From Winogradskyella flava (lineage in GTDB: Bacteria > Bacteroidota > Bacteroidia > Flavobacteriales > Flavobacteriaceae): a DNA stretch of 64,000 bases. Shown in pieces: positions 32,128-43,200 of this stretch (position 1 is the first letter of the stretch; each line of letters starts with the position of its first letter). Made by a program: the position numbers and the translations under genes. The stretch is from the NCBI RefSeq assembly GCF_014243395.1, contig NZ_JACLCP010000003.1, positions 1-64,000 of the forward strand. The letters are read 5' to 3'. The notes under the pieces are model-generated. The model searched no databases. It saw only the letters and a list, made by a program, of their open reading frames with translations, and had not been told where the DNA came from.

Positions 32128-34785
32128 TTAAATTTTTGTTGCATTCCTTGATATAGTTACCTTTTTCTTAACTACTGATCCCTTACGCATTCTTTCATCA
32201 GAAGGTTGTGCTCCACCAACTGAAATTTCATATGCTCCAGGTTGGATAATTTTTTCACCTTTCATGTTCACAACACTTAATTGTTCTTTGTCAATTTCAA
32301 AAGTTAAGATTTTCTTTTCACCAGGTTTGAAGAAAAGCCTTTCAAAAGCTGCTAAAGTTTTATGTGGATTGAAAGTATCTGCATTTGGATTCTGTATATA
32401 TAACTGTACAACCTCTTCGCCATCTAAAGCGCCTACATTTTCAACTTCGACCTCTACAGTGAAATTATTTCCTGATTCAATGGTGTTAGGGATTTTTAAG
32501 TTGCTGTATTTGAAATTGGTATAGCTAAGTCCATAACCAAACTCATACAAAGGTGTTCCTTTAAAATAACGATACGTTTTTCCAGACATGTCGTAATTAC
32601 TGAAAGCCGGTATATCGTTGATGTCCTTATAGAAAGTTACGGGTAATCTTCCTGCTGGATTATAATCACCAAAAATAACATCCGCTATTGCGGTTCCACC
32701 AGCTTGTCCAGGATACCATGCTTCTATTATGGCAGGAATGTTCTCATTTTCCCAGTTAATTGAAAGCGCACTACCATTTAACAATACTAGAATTGTTGGT
32801 TTACCTAAAGCTTGGATTTTTTTAATTAATTGAGCTTGTGTTTTAGGTAATTTTGTGTTTACACGATCGCCGCCTGAGAAACCATCAACTTTGACTTTCA
32901 TTTCCTCCCCTTCTAATAGTGGACTAATTCCCATGCATAAAATTACGGCATCAGCATTCTTGGCAATAGTTAGGGCTTCTTCCCCTAAGTTCTCTTTAGG
33001 AGACTCCCATAATAAGCGCATAATAGAATGTTCAGTATTATCTTGAATACACTCAAATCGTATATCATAATTTTTACCTGCTTCAAGTTTTACGTATTCG
33101 TAAATCTTTTTAGGATGATGTACATCGTCTCGACTCATTAATAATCTACCGTCTAGATACATCTTCATTGAAGAAAAAGCTTCACCTCCAAGTGCATAAT
33201 TACCTGTTTGATCAACAGAAAGCACTCCCGTCCATCGTACAGAGTATTTGTCATAACCCATATCATCAAAAGGTGGTTTATTGCCCCAAGTAAAATCTAC
33301 AATTTCATCTATTCTTTTATGTTTAGGGTCACCTTTAAAATCAATATTGTCATAATACTCAGCACTAAGGCCTTTGATCTTCTTAGAATCATCTGTAAAC
33401 AATACTGAGTTTGGTATAGCTTCAAATACGGGAAGCCCTTCTGCTAGTTTACACCCAACAGCATATGATACCTCTGCATTAGGTAATTTTTGTTGAATAC
33501 CTTTTAGCGGAGTGATAGGTTCTGTTGGATAACCATTATAATTGCCTAATAAAACTTCTAAATCATTGGCATTTGACCCGATTACCGCAATTTTTTTAAT
33601 CCTATTTTTATCTAGAGGCAGTGTATTGTTTTCGTTCTTTAAAAGGACCATGGATTTTCGTGCAGTCTCTAGGGCGGCAAGCCTATGTTTTTCAGAATCG
33701 ACTACATCATAAGGTATGTTTTCATATTTAACTGCTCCTTCTGGTGCAAAAAGACCTAGTTTTAATCGAGCTACAATTAATCGTTCTAAAGAAACATTAA
33801 GCTCTTCTTCCGTGATAAGACCATCTTTTACTGCCGCTACCAGTGAAGGATAAGAATCGCCGCAATTTAAATCCGTTCCGGCTTTTACTGCTATTGCTGA
33901 GGCTTCTTTGGCGTCGTCACTAATTTCATGAGCACCTTTGTCATAAAAATCTTTTATGGCCCAACAATCAGAAACAATGTATCCATTGAATCCCCAATCA
34001 TTGCGCAGTAGATCGTTTAATTCTTGATTACCACAACACGGTTGACCATTGTAACTATTGTATGCGCACATTATTGAATAAACACCAGCCTGTTTGACTA
34101 CTTTTTCAAAATGTGGACTATAAGTATTCAAGAAGTCCTGTGCACTGGGTACTGCATTAAACCGATGACGATCAATTTCTGGACCACTATGAACAGCAAA
34201 GTGTTTTGCGGTTGCTACAAGCTTTAAATAATTAGGATCATCCCCTTGAAGTCCCTTAATAAAGCGAACAGCTAATTCGCCTGCTAGGTAAGGATCTTCA
34301 CCATAGGTTTCCATGCCGCGTCCCCATCTAGGGTCGCGAAATATATTAATATTGGGAGTCCAATATGTCAAACCTTGATAAATGCCTCTTTTACCTCTTG
34401 ATGCAAATTCATGATGTTTTGCGCGAGCTTCATCAGAAATGATTTCAGAAATCTTACTCATTTGGTCTTTGTCGAACATTGCAGCTAGACCTATTGCCTG
34501 AGGAAATACTGTTGCTTTTCCGGCTCGTCCCACTCCATGAAGACATTCATTCCACCAATTATATTCTGGAATATTAAGCCTTTCAATTGCAGGCGATTCA
34601 TAACTCATCTGAGAGACTTTTTCTTCTAAAGTCATTGTAGCGACTAATTCTTTCGCCTTGAGTTCAAAATTTGGAGGAGCTCCTTCATTTTGTTGGTTGT
34701 TGCTATTTTCAGATTTAGCGTCAGAGCATGCAGTTATTATACCCGCAATAGACACGAATAAAAGTACGTGTTTAAAAAACTTCAT
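32128..34785 (-). CDS. GH3 beta-xylosidase/glucosidase lipoprotein with PA14 domain
   Basis: An 885-residue exported glycosidase. The lipobox gives Cys20 (IITACSD). The GH3 N-terminal barrel (about 45-340) contains YGEDPYLAGE, AKHFAVHSGPE and the nucleophile Asp273 in GYIVSDCWAI. The second alpha/beta domain is split by a PA14 insert (about 465-600, GLSAEYYDNIDF to MRLLWESP), and a fibronectin III-like domain ends the protein. The WNECLHGVGRAGKATVFPQ stretch is typical of the GH3 branch that includes beta-xylosidases. It should remove terminal xylose (or glucose) from oligosaccharides in the periplasm or at the outer membrane. It is 24 nt downstream of the binding-lipoprotein gene, in the same operon. 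Confidence 0.92.
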   Translation of the reverse strand: MKFFKHVLLFVSIAGIITACSDAKSENSNNQQNEGAPPNFELKAKELVATMTLEEKVSQMSYESPAIERLNIPEYNWWNECLHGVGRAGKATVFPQAIGLAAMFDKDQMSKISEIISDEARAKHHEFASRGKRGIYQGLTYWTPNINIFRDPRWGRGMETYGEDPYLAGELAVRFIKGLQGDDPNYLKLVATAKHFAVHSGPEIDRHRFNAVPSAQDFLNTYSPHFEKVVKQAGVYSIMCAYNSYNGQPCCGNQELNDLLRNDWGFNGYIVSDCWAIKDFYDKGAHEISDDAKEASAIAVKAGTDLNCGDSYPSLVAAVKDGLITEEELNVSLERLIVARLKLGLFAPEGAVKYENIPYDVVDSEKHRLAALETARKSMVLLKNENNTLPLDKNRIKKIAVIGSNANDLEVLLGNYNGYPTEPITPLKGIQQKLPNAEVSYAVGCKLAEGLPVFEAIPNSVLFTDDSKKIKGLSAEYYDNIDFKGDPKHKRIDEIVDFTWGNKPPFDDMGYDKYSVRWTGVLSVDQTGNYALGGEAFSSMKMYLDGRLLMSRDDVHHPKKIYEYVKLEAGKNYDIRFECIQDNTEHSIMRLLWESPKENLGEEALTIAKNADAVILCMGISPLLEGEEMKVKVDGFSGGDRVNTKLPKTQAQLIKKIQALGKPTILVLLNGSALSINWENENIPAIIEAWYPGQAGGTAIADVIFGDYNPAGRLPVTFYKDINDIPAFSNYDMSGKTYRYFKGTPLYEFGYGLSYTNFKYSNLKIPNTIESGNNFTVEVEVENVGALDGEEVVQLYIQNPNADTFNPHKTLAAFERLFFKPGEKKILTFEIDKEQLSVVNMKGEKIIQPGAYEISVGGAQPSDERMRKGSVVKKKVTISRNATKI

Positions 34786-34809
34786 TGAAATATATTTATT
34801 TACAGGAAT

Positions 34810-35712
34810 TTAAGGGCATACGCCAACATCATCCAAATAGAATGTACCCGCAACATCATTGCCAGGACTAATAAACATTTGAAATCTTATATACTGTCCA
34901 GTTGGCACAATAGAAGTGCCATCAGGAATACCTAGAGCGCCATCTGCATTACCAGTAAAGCCTGCAATTGCATTTGCAAAATTAAAACGCATTTCTTCCC
35001 ATCCAGTACCTCCATGTTCTAAAGTGACTTCAACTTCTCGTTCTGTATCATTATTAGGGTCTTGTTGCATACTTAGTCTTACGGGCAGTACCGTGTTAGA
35101 CCAAAATTTCAAACGTACAATTTTGTCTGCAGTGTCACTGGTGCTGCTAAAATCTATAGCCGTATTCATTTGTACACCATACCCGTCAAAATTACCACCT
35201 CCATCTTGAACAATCTCTAACACATTGGATGCTTCTGGATTAGCTCCAGAAAGATCAGGATTTGCAACAACTTGAACGTCTGCACCATTAAAACCGAATG
35301 AAAATGCTACATTATTGTTGTCAAATGTAGCAGGAGAACTAAATATTTGCGTGCAAGGATCTGCGGGTGGAACTACTTCAAATTGTTGTTCGGTCACCAA
35401 ATCGTTTGGAGCGATGGCTTTAATCGTCACGAAAAAATTCTCATCTGATTCAGGATATTCGTATGTACGTTGTTGTTGTATCCCAACTAATTCATTAGTT
35501 GCACCTGGAAGCCCGGAATTAACTTCAAATGCAGTTGCTCCCAAGGCAGTAGGACTTACGGTAACTGAGAAAGGTGGTTCTGCATTATTAAACATTATGT
35601 TAGCTTGAACTTCCGTTGGTGCTGGTCCTTCACTAAGAACAGCGTCAAATTCAACTTCTCTATTACAGGAAATAAATGAAATAATTAAAATTCCGAAAAT
35701 AATTGATCGCAT
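34810..35712 (-). CDS. Carbohydrate-binding-like lipoprotein (candidate surface glycan-binding protein)
   Basis: 300 residues, lipoprotein with Cys16 (IISFISC). An N-terminal Ig-like region (about 25-120, with FSVTVSPTALGATAFEVNSG) is followed by a 180-residue jelly-roll-like domain, PCTQIFSSPATFDNNNVAF onward. That domain ends in GTFYLDDVGVCP, a strand pattern found in CBM4/9-type and related Bacteroidota modules. No catalytic motif is visible. The position, upstream of a GH3 and divergent from the HTCS, suggests a surface glycan-binding protein of the xylan locus. It is the first gene of the minus-strand unit. The family assignment is tentative. Confidence 0.72.
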   Translation of the reverse strand: MRSIIFGILIISFISCNREVEFDAVLSEGPAPTEVQANIMFNNAEPPFSVTVSPTALGATAFEVNSGLPGATNELVGIQQQRTYEYPESDENFFVTIKAIAPNDLVTEQQFEVVPPADPCTQIFSSPATFDNNNVAFSFGFNGADVQVVANPDLSGANPEASNVLEIVQDGGGNFDGYGVQMNTAIDFSSTSDTADKIVRLKFWSNTVLPVRLSMQQDPNNDTEREVEVTLEHGGTGWEEMRFNFANAIAGFTGNADGALGIPDGTSIVPTGQYIRFQMFISPGNDVAGTFYLDDVGVCP

Positions 35713-35792
35713 AATTTAGTATTGATTAATTTTAAAGCAATATACCTTTTTACTTGTTTTTGTAAGGGTTAGAATGCTCTATGTGAAGATTT

Positions 35793-35824
35793 TTGCAACA
35801 TTTGTAACTTAAAATGCGACATAT
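35793..35824. promoter_or_regulatory. Candidate HTCS operator: direct repeat spaced 21 nt
   Basis: TGCAACATTT at 35794-35803 and TGCGACATAT at 35815-35824 start exactly 21 nt apart, two helical turns, in the divergent region between the binding-lipoprotein operon and the HTCS gene. A further exact TGCAACATTT occurs at 35868-35877, over the HTCS start. The same core with the same spacing is found upstream of susC. Confidence 0.55.
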
Positions 35825-35866
35825 TTTATTTTAATTAGAGTCAAATTGCTTTTATTTCACGTTTTA

Positions 35867-38800
35867 ATGCAACATTTCATGATAATTGTAAAAACTAGTT
35901 TTTTCAAGTTGCTCAGACTTGTTATTATTCTTTCATTTTTAATAGGTGCAAATGAGGTAAATTCTCAGATTGATTTTAATTCCCTTGAATTTAATTCGGT
36001 TAAGGAGAATATTTTCCAACGTCCTATAACATCAATGGTATTGGATAAGCATGGTTTCTTATGGATAGGAACTGAAGGAGCTGGTCTATACCAATACAAT
36101 GGCCTGTCCTATAAGTATTACAGGCACGATTTGACTGATGTAAATACTATTAATAGTAATTCCATAAGCTCTATGTTTCTTGATAATTCTGGGCAATTAT
36201 GGATTGGTACGGATGCAGGATTATGCGTTTACAATGAAAAACAGGATTCATTTCAAAGATTTACAAGGGGCATTGAAAATGTTACAGCGGATGATTATAT
36301 AAACGTGCTATGCTTCGCTCAGTATGGAGATAGATTTGTGGTTGGTACATACAATGGTATAAAAGAACTAGATTTTCAAAATGGTTTACTTCAAGATTAC
36401 GCATTGGTAGGGCAATCAGTATTGGATTTGAAATTTTCTTCGAAAGGCGACTTATACATAGCGACAGGCCTTGGATTGAAAATAGAACGTTATAATGAAA
36501 GAGGAAAAATTGGGAATGTACCCATACAAAACCTAAATTTTCAAGAGCACATTACTAGTTTGCATATAGATAATCGAGAGAATCTATGGGTGGGAACTTT
36601 AAGGGATGGAGTATTTAAAGGCGATCTTAAAAAAGCAAGAACACCTTTTACCAAGTTGGATATCGTAGAGAGTGCAACAATGGCTATTACGAGTGGTATT
36701 GATCACGTTTTTGTGGCTGTAGAAAATGAAGGGCTTTTTGTCTTGGATATAACAGGAGACATTGAAAAACACTATCAGTATAATGTACTCGACAGTGACG
36801 GTATTGGATCAGATTCTGTTTGGTCTATGTTATTGGATAATGAAAATAGATTATGGCTGGGCTATTATGAAAATGGTTTAGGCTTTTTTGACGAACACCA
36901 TGATAAGTTTAAGTCTATACAAAGAGAAAACGTAGAAAATAGTATTCACACAAATGATATAAAAGCATTTGCTAAAACCAATGATGGTAAAATCTGGATA
37001 GCCCAAATCAATGGAATAGATATTTTAAATACTGAGAATAAAGAGATTACTAATGTTTTTGGATCAGCTCAATCAGAGTATACAGGTTTAAAAGATGGTT
37101 TATACATTGAAGATGTTTTTATTGATAGTAAAGGGAATGTATGGATAGCAACTTGGGGTGAAGGTATCTTCTTTTTAAAAAAAGGAACCAAAAATTTTAT
37201 AAATTTTACTAAAGAAAGTACTTCAGGGGTACTAAGGACAAATAAAGTCAGATGCTTTACGGAAGACAGCAGTGGTAAGGTTTGGGTTGGTTCATTTTTA
37301 GAGGGTGTGTTTTATTTTGATTCAGGTACAGGACAAATTCAAATTCCAGCTGGTGAATCCTATGCTAATTCGGAAATTGTCAATAAAGACGTTAAGGTAA
37401 TTTATTACGACAGCTCAGGATATATCTGGATAGGTACTTCATCAGGGCTTTATCACATTGAAAGTCAAAATAATAAGTATCAGGTCACAGCTCATAACAA
37501 TGCCATTTCATCTAAATTTGATGGTCACCCTAGTTCTAGTCGTATCCTAGACATATATGAAACGCAAGACGGAACGGTATGGTATGGTACAAACGGAGGG
37601 GGTTTGTTTGAATTTAAAAGGGACAAACAAGATTTTGAAAGGTTAGAATTAGAAGGATACGATTTATCTTATGTTAATGCCATATATGAGCCCATAAAAA
37701 ATGAACTTTGGGTAAGTAGCAAGCAAGGAGTCTTAAAAATTGATCGCGAAAGGAATGAGGTTGTTCAGTTTACCGTAGATGATGGACTACTCGAAAATTT
37801 CTTAAAAGATCGTGCAGTAATAATGGATAATAATAACTTGTTTTATTTGGGGACTAAAAGCGGGATTAATCTTATAGAACCACAGCATATAGTTTATAAT
37901 CCCTATTTATCGAAACCCTACCTCAAAGACGTTAGGATTTTTAATAAAAAAGTAGATATAAACGATAAGAATAGTCCTTTAGATATCAAAAGTGGCATTA
38001 ATACAATTTCATTGAAGCATAATCAAACGGTCTTAACAATTGATTATGGATCCGTAAGTTATACAAGACCAGAAAAGAATAATTATGCTTATTTTTTGGA
38101 AGGTTTTGAGCAAGACTGGAATTATGTGGGATCAAAAACAAGTGCAACTTATACCAATCTTGAACCTGGTAATTATACGTTTAAACTAAAAGTATCTAAT
38201 AACGACAACATCTGGAATGAAGCTTCTGTTATTCTGAAAATAGATGTATTACCACCTTGGTGGAAAACCGTTTGGGCCTATATACTTTACGTTTTGTTGT
38301 TTGGTTGTCTTGCATTTGGAGTAGCTTATTTCTACAGAAAGCGTATCAATGAAAGAAATACTTTTAGGCTCGAAAGAGAACGCAGAAAACAAAAGGTAGA
38401 GCTTCAAAAACAAAAACTTCAGTTTTTTACCAATATCTCACATGAATTTAGAACACCACTTACTTTAATTATAAATCCCGTAAAGGAATTGATAGAATCT
38501 GATAGTTCGGGTTTTCCAAAATCAGTGCAACGAAAACATAAAATAATTCATAAAAATGCAGAACGCCTGTCGAGATTAATTAATGAATTGATGGATTTCA
38601 GAAAACTACAATCCAATAAATTACAACTAAAAGTAGGTCAGTTTAATCTAGTAAAAAGTACAAAGGGTATACTTAGTTTTTTTAACGAAGAATCAAAAAG
38701 AAGAGCAATACAGTTAGATTTAAAACATAATAGTGCCAATTTAGATATTTGGGCAGATAGTGGATTGTTGGAAAAGGTCATGTTCAACTTGCTCTCCAAT

Positions 38801-40003
38801 GCTTTTAAAGTTACCCCTAATAAAGGTCGAATTCGTGTGAAAATCACCTCAAATAGGCAGAAAATATTGCCACTAATAAGCACTGAGACACCTATACCTG
38901 TCGTAGAGCTTAGTGTAAAAGATAATGGTCCAGGTATAGACCAAAAGGACTACAAAAAGATATTTGATAGATTTTATCAAGTTAGTCAGTTAAACAAGTC
39001 TTATTATGGCAGTACCGGTGTTGGTCTGGAGATGGTAAAGAGTTTTGTTAAACTTCATAAAGGAGTCGTGGAGGTTGACAGTGAATTGGGTAAAGGAACT
39101 GTTTTTAAAGTTTTTATTCCTTATGGTAAAGAGTTCTTCGAAGATAACAATCTTTCGACCATAAGGGATAACGAAAAGTCATTGTTGAATATTAATTCTG
39201 AAAGTAAATCTGAGATTTACAAAATTGAAGATATTTTATCAAAGAAAGAATTGAAAAAGAAACTACTTATTGTAGAGGATAATCCAGATTTACAGGATTA
39301 TCTTGTCTCGATTTTAGAGGAAGACTATGATTTAGTTTTGGCATCAGATGGTCAAGAGGGTTGGCTTAAAACTATGGAACATCGTCCTGATATTATTGTC
39401 ACAGATGTGATTATGCCAATAATGGATGGTATTGAATTTAGTCAAAAAGTGAAGAAAGATCCTAGTTTAAATCAAATTCCAATAGTTATGCTTACTGCAA
39501 AGAATCTTACAGAAGATAGGATTAAAGGAATGGAAGTAGGAGCAGAGGCTTACCTTGTAAAACCTTTTGATACTAAAGAACTCAAAGTGATTTTGGAGCA
39601 GTTGCTTTTAAAAAAGAAGCGGTTATTTGAGCAATATTCAAATGTAATGCCTGTTGAAGAAGAAAAGAAAGGTTCAGATTTGGATAACGATTTCGTCCAA
39701 AAAGTGCTAGGGTATATTCATGATAATATTGAAAACACATCTTTAAATGTTGAGAAATTATCTTCACATCTTTGTCTCAGTCGCAGTCAAGTTTATCGAA
39801 AAATAAAAACTCTAACAGGTCTATCGCCAATTGAGTTTATACGAAGAGTTAGGTTAGAAAGATCACGTACAATTTTTCAAAATGATAAAAATTTAAACGT
39901 AAGTGAAGTGGCCCATAAAGTAGGTTTCTTGTCGGCATCTTATTTTACGGTTTGCTACAAGAAGCAATTTGGAGAGCTTCCCAAAAGCGGGAAAATTAAG
40001 TAA
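35867..40003 (+). CDS. Hybrid two-component regulator (HTCS) of the xylan locus
   Basis: About 1378 residues; ATGs at 35867 and 35879 are both possible and both keep the signal sequence ending near EVNSQ. The periplasmic sensor is a double propeller of Reg_prop repeats (recurrent WIGT motifs such as GFLWIGTEGAGLYQYNG) and a Y_Y_Y domain. It is followed by a membrane helix at about residues 800-825, HisKA with His in NISHEFRTPLT, HATPase, a receiver with phospho-Asp in IIVTDVIMPIMDG and an AraC-type DNA-binding domain at the C-terminus. HTCS proteins bind an oligosaccharide in the periplasm and switch on their polysaccharide locus. Here the neighbours indicate a xylo-oligosaccharide. Confidence 0.95.
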   Translation: MQHFMIIVKTSFFKLLRLVIILSFLIGANEVNSQIDFNSLEFNSVKENIFQRPITSMVLDKHGFLWIGTEGAGLYQYNGLSYKYYRHDLTDVNTINSNSISSMFLDNSGQLWIGTDAGLCVYNEKQDSFQRFTRGIENVTADDYINVLCFAQYGDRFVVGTYNGIKELDFQNGLLQDYALVGQSVLDLKFSSKGDLYIATGLGLKIERYNERGKIGNVPIQNLNFQEHITSLHIDNRENLWVGTLRDGVFKGDLKKARTPFTKLDIVESATMAITSGIDHVFVAVENEGLFVLDITGDIEKHYQYNVLDSDGIGSDSVWSMLLDNENRLWLGYYENGLGFFDEHHDKFKSIQRENVENSIHTNDIKAFAKTNDGKIWIAQINGIDILNTENKEITNVFGSAQSEYTGLKDGLYIEDVFIDSKGNVWIATWGEGIFFLKKGTKNFINFTKESTSGVLRTNKVRCFTEDSSGKVWVGSFLEGVFYFDSGTGQIQIPAGESYANSEIVNKDVKVIYYDSSGYIWIGTSSGLYHIESQNNKYQVTAHNNAISSKFDGHPSSSRILDIYETQDGTVWYGTNGGGLFEFKRDKQDFERLELEGYDLSYVNAIYEPIKNELWVSSKQGVLKIDRERNEVVQFTVDDGLLENFLKDRAVIMDNNNLFYLGTKSGINLIEPQHIVYNPYLSKPYLKDVRIFNKKVDINDKNSPLDIKSGINTISLKHNQTVLTIDYGSVSYTRPEKNNYAYFLEGFEQDWNYVGSKTSATYTNLEPGNYTFKLKVSNNDNIWNEASVILKIDVLPPWWKTVWAYILYVLLFGCLAFGVAYFYRKRINERNTFRLERERRKQKVELQKQKLQFFTNISHEFRTPLTLIINPVKELIESDSSGFPKSVQRKHKIIHKNAERLSRLINELMDFRKLQSNKLQLKVGQFNLVKSTKGILSFFNEESKRRAIQLDLKHNSANLDIWADSGLLEKVMFNLLSNAFKVTPNKGRIRVKITSNRQKILPLISTETPIPVVELSVKDNGPGIDQKDYKKIFDRFYQVSQLNKSYYGSTGVGLEMVKSFVKLHKGVVEVDSELGKGTVFKVFIPYGKEFFEDNNLSTIRDNEKSLLNINSESKSEIYKIEDILSKKELKKKLLIVEDNPDLQDYLVSILEEDYDLVLASDGQEGWLKTMEHRPDIIVTDVIMPIMDGIEFSQKVKKDPSLNQIPIVMLTAKNLTEDRIKGMEVGAEAYLVKPFDTKELKVILEQLLLKKKRLFEQYSNVMPVEEEKKGSDLDNDFVQKVLGYIHDNIENTSLNVEKLSSHLCLSRSQVYRKIKTLTGLSPIEFIRRVRLERSRTIFQNDKNLNVSEVAHKVGFLSASYFTVCYKKQFGELPKSGKIK

Positions 40004-40089
40004 CAATTACCATTAGTTTTAAATAAATCCTACCATAATCGTTACTTCTATTTAATTAAAAGATGTTGCTTTTACTAGGTTTTATTCAA

Positions 40090-40121
40090 ATGCAACATTT
40101 GAACTATTTATTGCATCAAAT
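40090..40121 (+). promoter_or_regulatory. Candidate HTCS operator upstream of susC
   Basis: TGCAACATTT at 40091-40100 and TGCATCAAAT at 40112-40121 are again exactly 21 nt apart, about 126-156 nt before the susC ATG. The first half-site is identical to those at 35794 and 35868. Confidence 0.55.
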
Positions 40122-40246
40122 TAAATACCCGCCTTGCGACTACTAAATTTAACTTGCACTTAACAAAATCTTTTTTTGCAAAAGGCGTAGAGATACGTTC
40201 ATAAAGAAGTCTAATAAAAAGAACTAATCTAAATCAATTCTATAAA

Positions 40247-43200
40247 ATGAAATTAAAGAATTTATGCATTGTCTTCTTTTCGATCATCATGGGTCAGGCA
40301 ATTGGGCAATCAGTGTCGGGAACCGTCACATCGAATGAAGGACCGTTACCAGGAGCTAATATTTTAGTTAAGGGTAAAGAATCGGGAGTGACTACCAATT
40401 TTGACGGTAATTATACGATTGAGAATATTAGTAATGGTGATATCTTAGTGTTTTCTTATCTAGGTTACAGAACTCAAGAAGTCATTTACTCTGGTCAGGT
40501 AGAAATTAATGTTTCTCTTGTAGAGGATTTGGTCACTTTAGATGAAATTGTGATTGTAAATTATGGTACTCAAAAAAATACATCGGTGTCTGTAGTAGAT
40601 ACTGAAGATTTAAGTGAATTTCCAACTGCAGATCTGGGTCAAGCACTTCAAGGAAGGGCGGCTGGTGTTAACATTACTAACGGTGGTTCTCCTGGTTCGC
40701 AAACTTTGATTCAGATAAGGGGTATTAATACATTTGGTGACGGTACGCCACTATTTGTGGTGGATGGTGTTTTTACTAACAGTATCAATAGTCTTGATTT
40801 GGCTAGTATAGAGAAAGTAGATGTCTTAAAAGACGCTGCATCACTAGCTGTTTATGGTTCTAGAGGTACAAATGGTGTAATATTAATTACGACTAAGAAA
40901 GGACGTGCAGGAAAAGTCTCTTTTAATCTCCAAGCATCAACCGGAATTCAGGAGTTTAATAGAAGATATGACTTGATGAATACTGAGCAATATATTCAAT
41001 ACCTCAGAGAGATCAACGCTTTGGTTGGACAGAATGGAGGTCCTGATTTTCCAATTGGAAGAGTAAATAGCGACCCTTTATTTGATGGGAATGGTATAGA
41101 TACAGACTGGCAAGATGCTTATTTTCAGCAGGCTCCGATTTATAACATTAATGGTAATGTTAATGGTGGAAGTGAAAAAGCTAAGTATAATTTAGGTTTT
41201 TCAAGATTAGAACAAGATGGTGTATTTATTGAAACAGGCTTTTCTCGTACGACTTTCAATTTAAATACCGATGCTAGTGTTACCGATTGGTTGGATATAG
41301 GACAAACGTTGTCATTAGCACATAGCGAAACAGTATCACCAGAATTTGAAGGAGGTAGAGATCCTTTACAAAATATTATTGGTCAGGCGCCTTATGTGCC
41401 TGTAGTTGCCGAAAACGGTCTTTTTGGTGGTACGACTTCAGCAGATCTAAACGATTCGAGAAATCAGATAAGAGTTCAAGATAATCAGGATAATTTAACA
41501 AGGTTTACCTCTTTAATAGGTAGTGTTTATACCAAAATAAAAATAACAGATGGATTATCGTTCAGGTCACAATTTGGTATTGATGCCAATTTACTATTGC
41601 GTGATATTGAAATCCGAGCCTTTGAGGAAGACGGAGACAGATTTGCAAATCCAATTAACTTTATAAGAAAAGACAGGCAAACTGTATCGCAAACCGTTTT
41701 TACCAACACATTAGCATTTGACAAAACGTTTGATAAACATTCGATAAATGCTTCAGCTGCGGTGGAGCAAACCAAAATAAGATTGGAATCGGCTTCGATT
41801 TCAGATAATAATGAAATTTCTTCTGAAATTCCAGAGGCATTTTCACCAAATGCACGAGCAACTTCGTTTTCAGTTCCCGAAAATTTAAATTCTGTTGTTT
41901 TTATTGCGGGATATGAATATGATAATAGATATTCGGTAAGTGCCTCAGGTAGGCGCGACACATCATCAAGGTTTGCTCCGGAAAATGCTTCAGACTGGTT
42001 CTTATCAGGAGCTTTGGGCTGGAATGTCACTAATGAATCATTTTTTGATATTGAAGCAATTAATACCTTAAAGTTAAGAGCGAGTTATGGTGAGACAGGG
42101 AATAATAGAACGGGAAATGGTGCAACTAGCGTTAATCAATTCCTACCTGCACTTGGAGTTAATTTCCCTGTGTCAATTGGTGATGAGACATCTCCTGGAA
42201 TTAGCCCAAATAATGCAGCTAACCCTAATCAAAGATGGGAGACACAAGTAAAGCAAAATTATGGTTTAAACTTAGGTCTATGGTATGATAAGGTTCAATT
42301 TAGTGTAGACTATTTTAGGAATAGAAGTGAAGACCTTTTGATTCCAGTAGAACTGCCACCTTCTGCTGGTGTTCCAGGAAATTCCCAGACTGGATCTACG
42401 GTAATAAGAAATGTTGGCGATGTTCTCGTTGATGGATTTGAGTTTACCTTGGGGTATAATGATTATGAAGGTGATTTTAAATGGAATTTTTGGGGGAATC
42501 TGACCACAGCTAGAAACGTGGTTGAAGGTTTGGGTGCTTCGGGTGAACCAATTGAAAGAGCAAGATTAAATCCTCCTTTTGCAGCACCTTTAAATAGACT
42601 GGCTGTAGGCGAGGCACCTTTCCACTTCTTTGGTTTGGTGGCAGATGGTGTTTTTTCAACGCAGCAGCAAATCGATAACGAATTACCTAATAACGCTAAC
42701 GCAGCAGTACCTGTACAGCCTGGAGATGTAAGATATCGAGACCTTAATGGTGATGGACTCATTAGTTTAGAAGACAGGGCCGTTATTGGAGATCCTAATC
42801 CAGATTTTACTTATGCGATTAATTTAAGAGCAGAATACAAGGGCTGGGATTTCAATGTCCTATTTAATGGTGTACAGGGTGTAGATGCCTTTAACAGTAA
42901 TATTTATTATTTAGAAGGTCTAGATAATGGACTGAATTATGGTACTAGAGTATTACGCAGATGGCAAAATCCTGGTGATATTACGGATGTTCCTAGATTT
43001 AGATTTGGATCAAACATCAATAATGAAATTTCCTCAAGATATATAGAAGACGCTTCGTATCTTAGATTAAGGAATGTTACGGTCGGGTATACTATACCGA
43101 GTAAATGGATCAATAAGTCTGGAAATGGATTTATAAAAAAGTTTAGGATTTATGTACAAGGTCAAAATTTGTTGACACTTACAAATTACACTGGTCTTGA

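Noticed and set aside
41527..42762. Long minus-strand open frames inside susC
   Set aside because: Antisense shadows of a clear SusC gene, with no signal peptide or domain.
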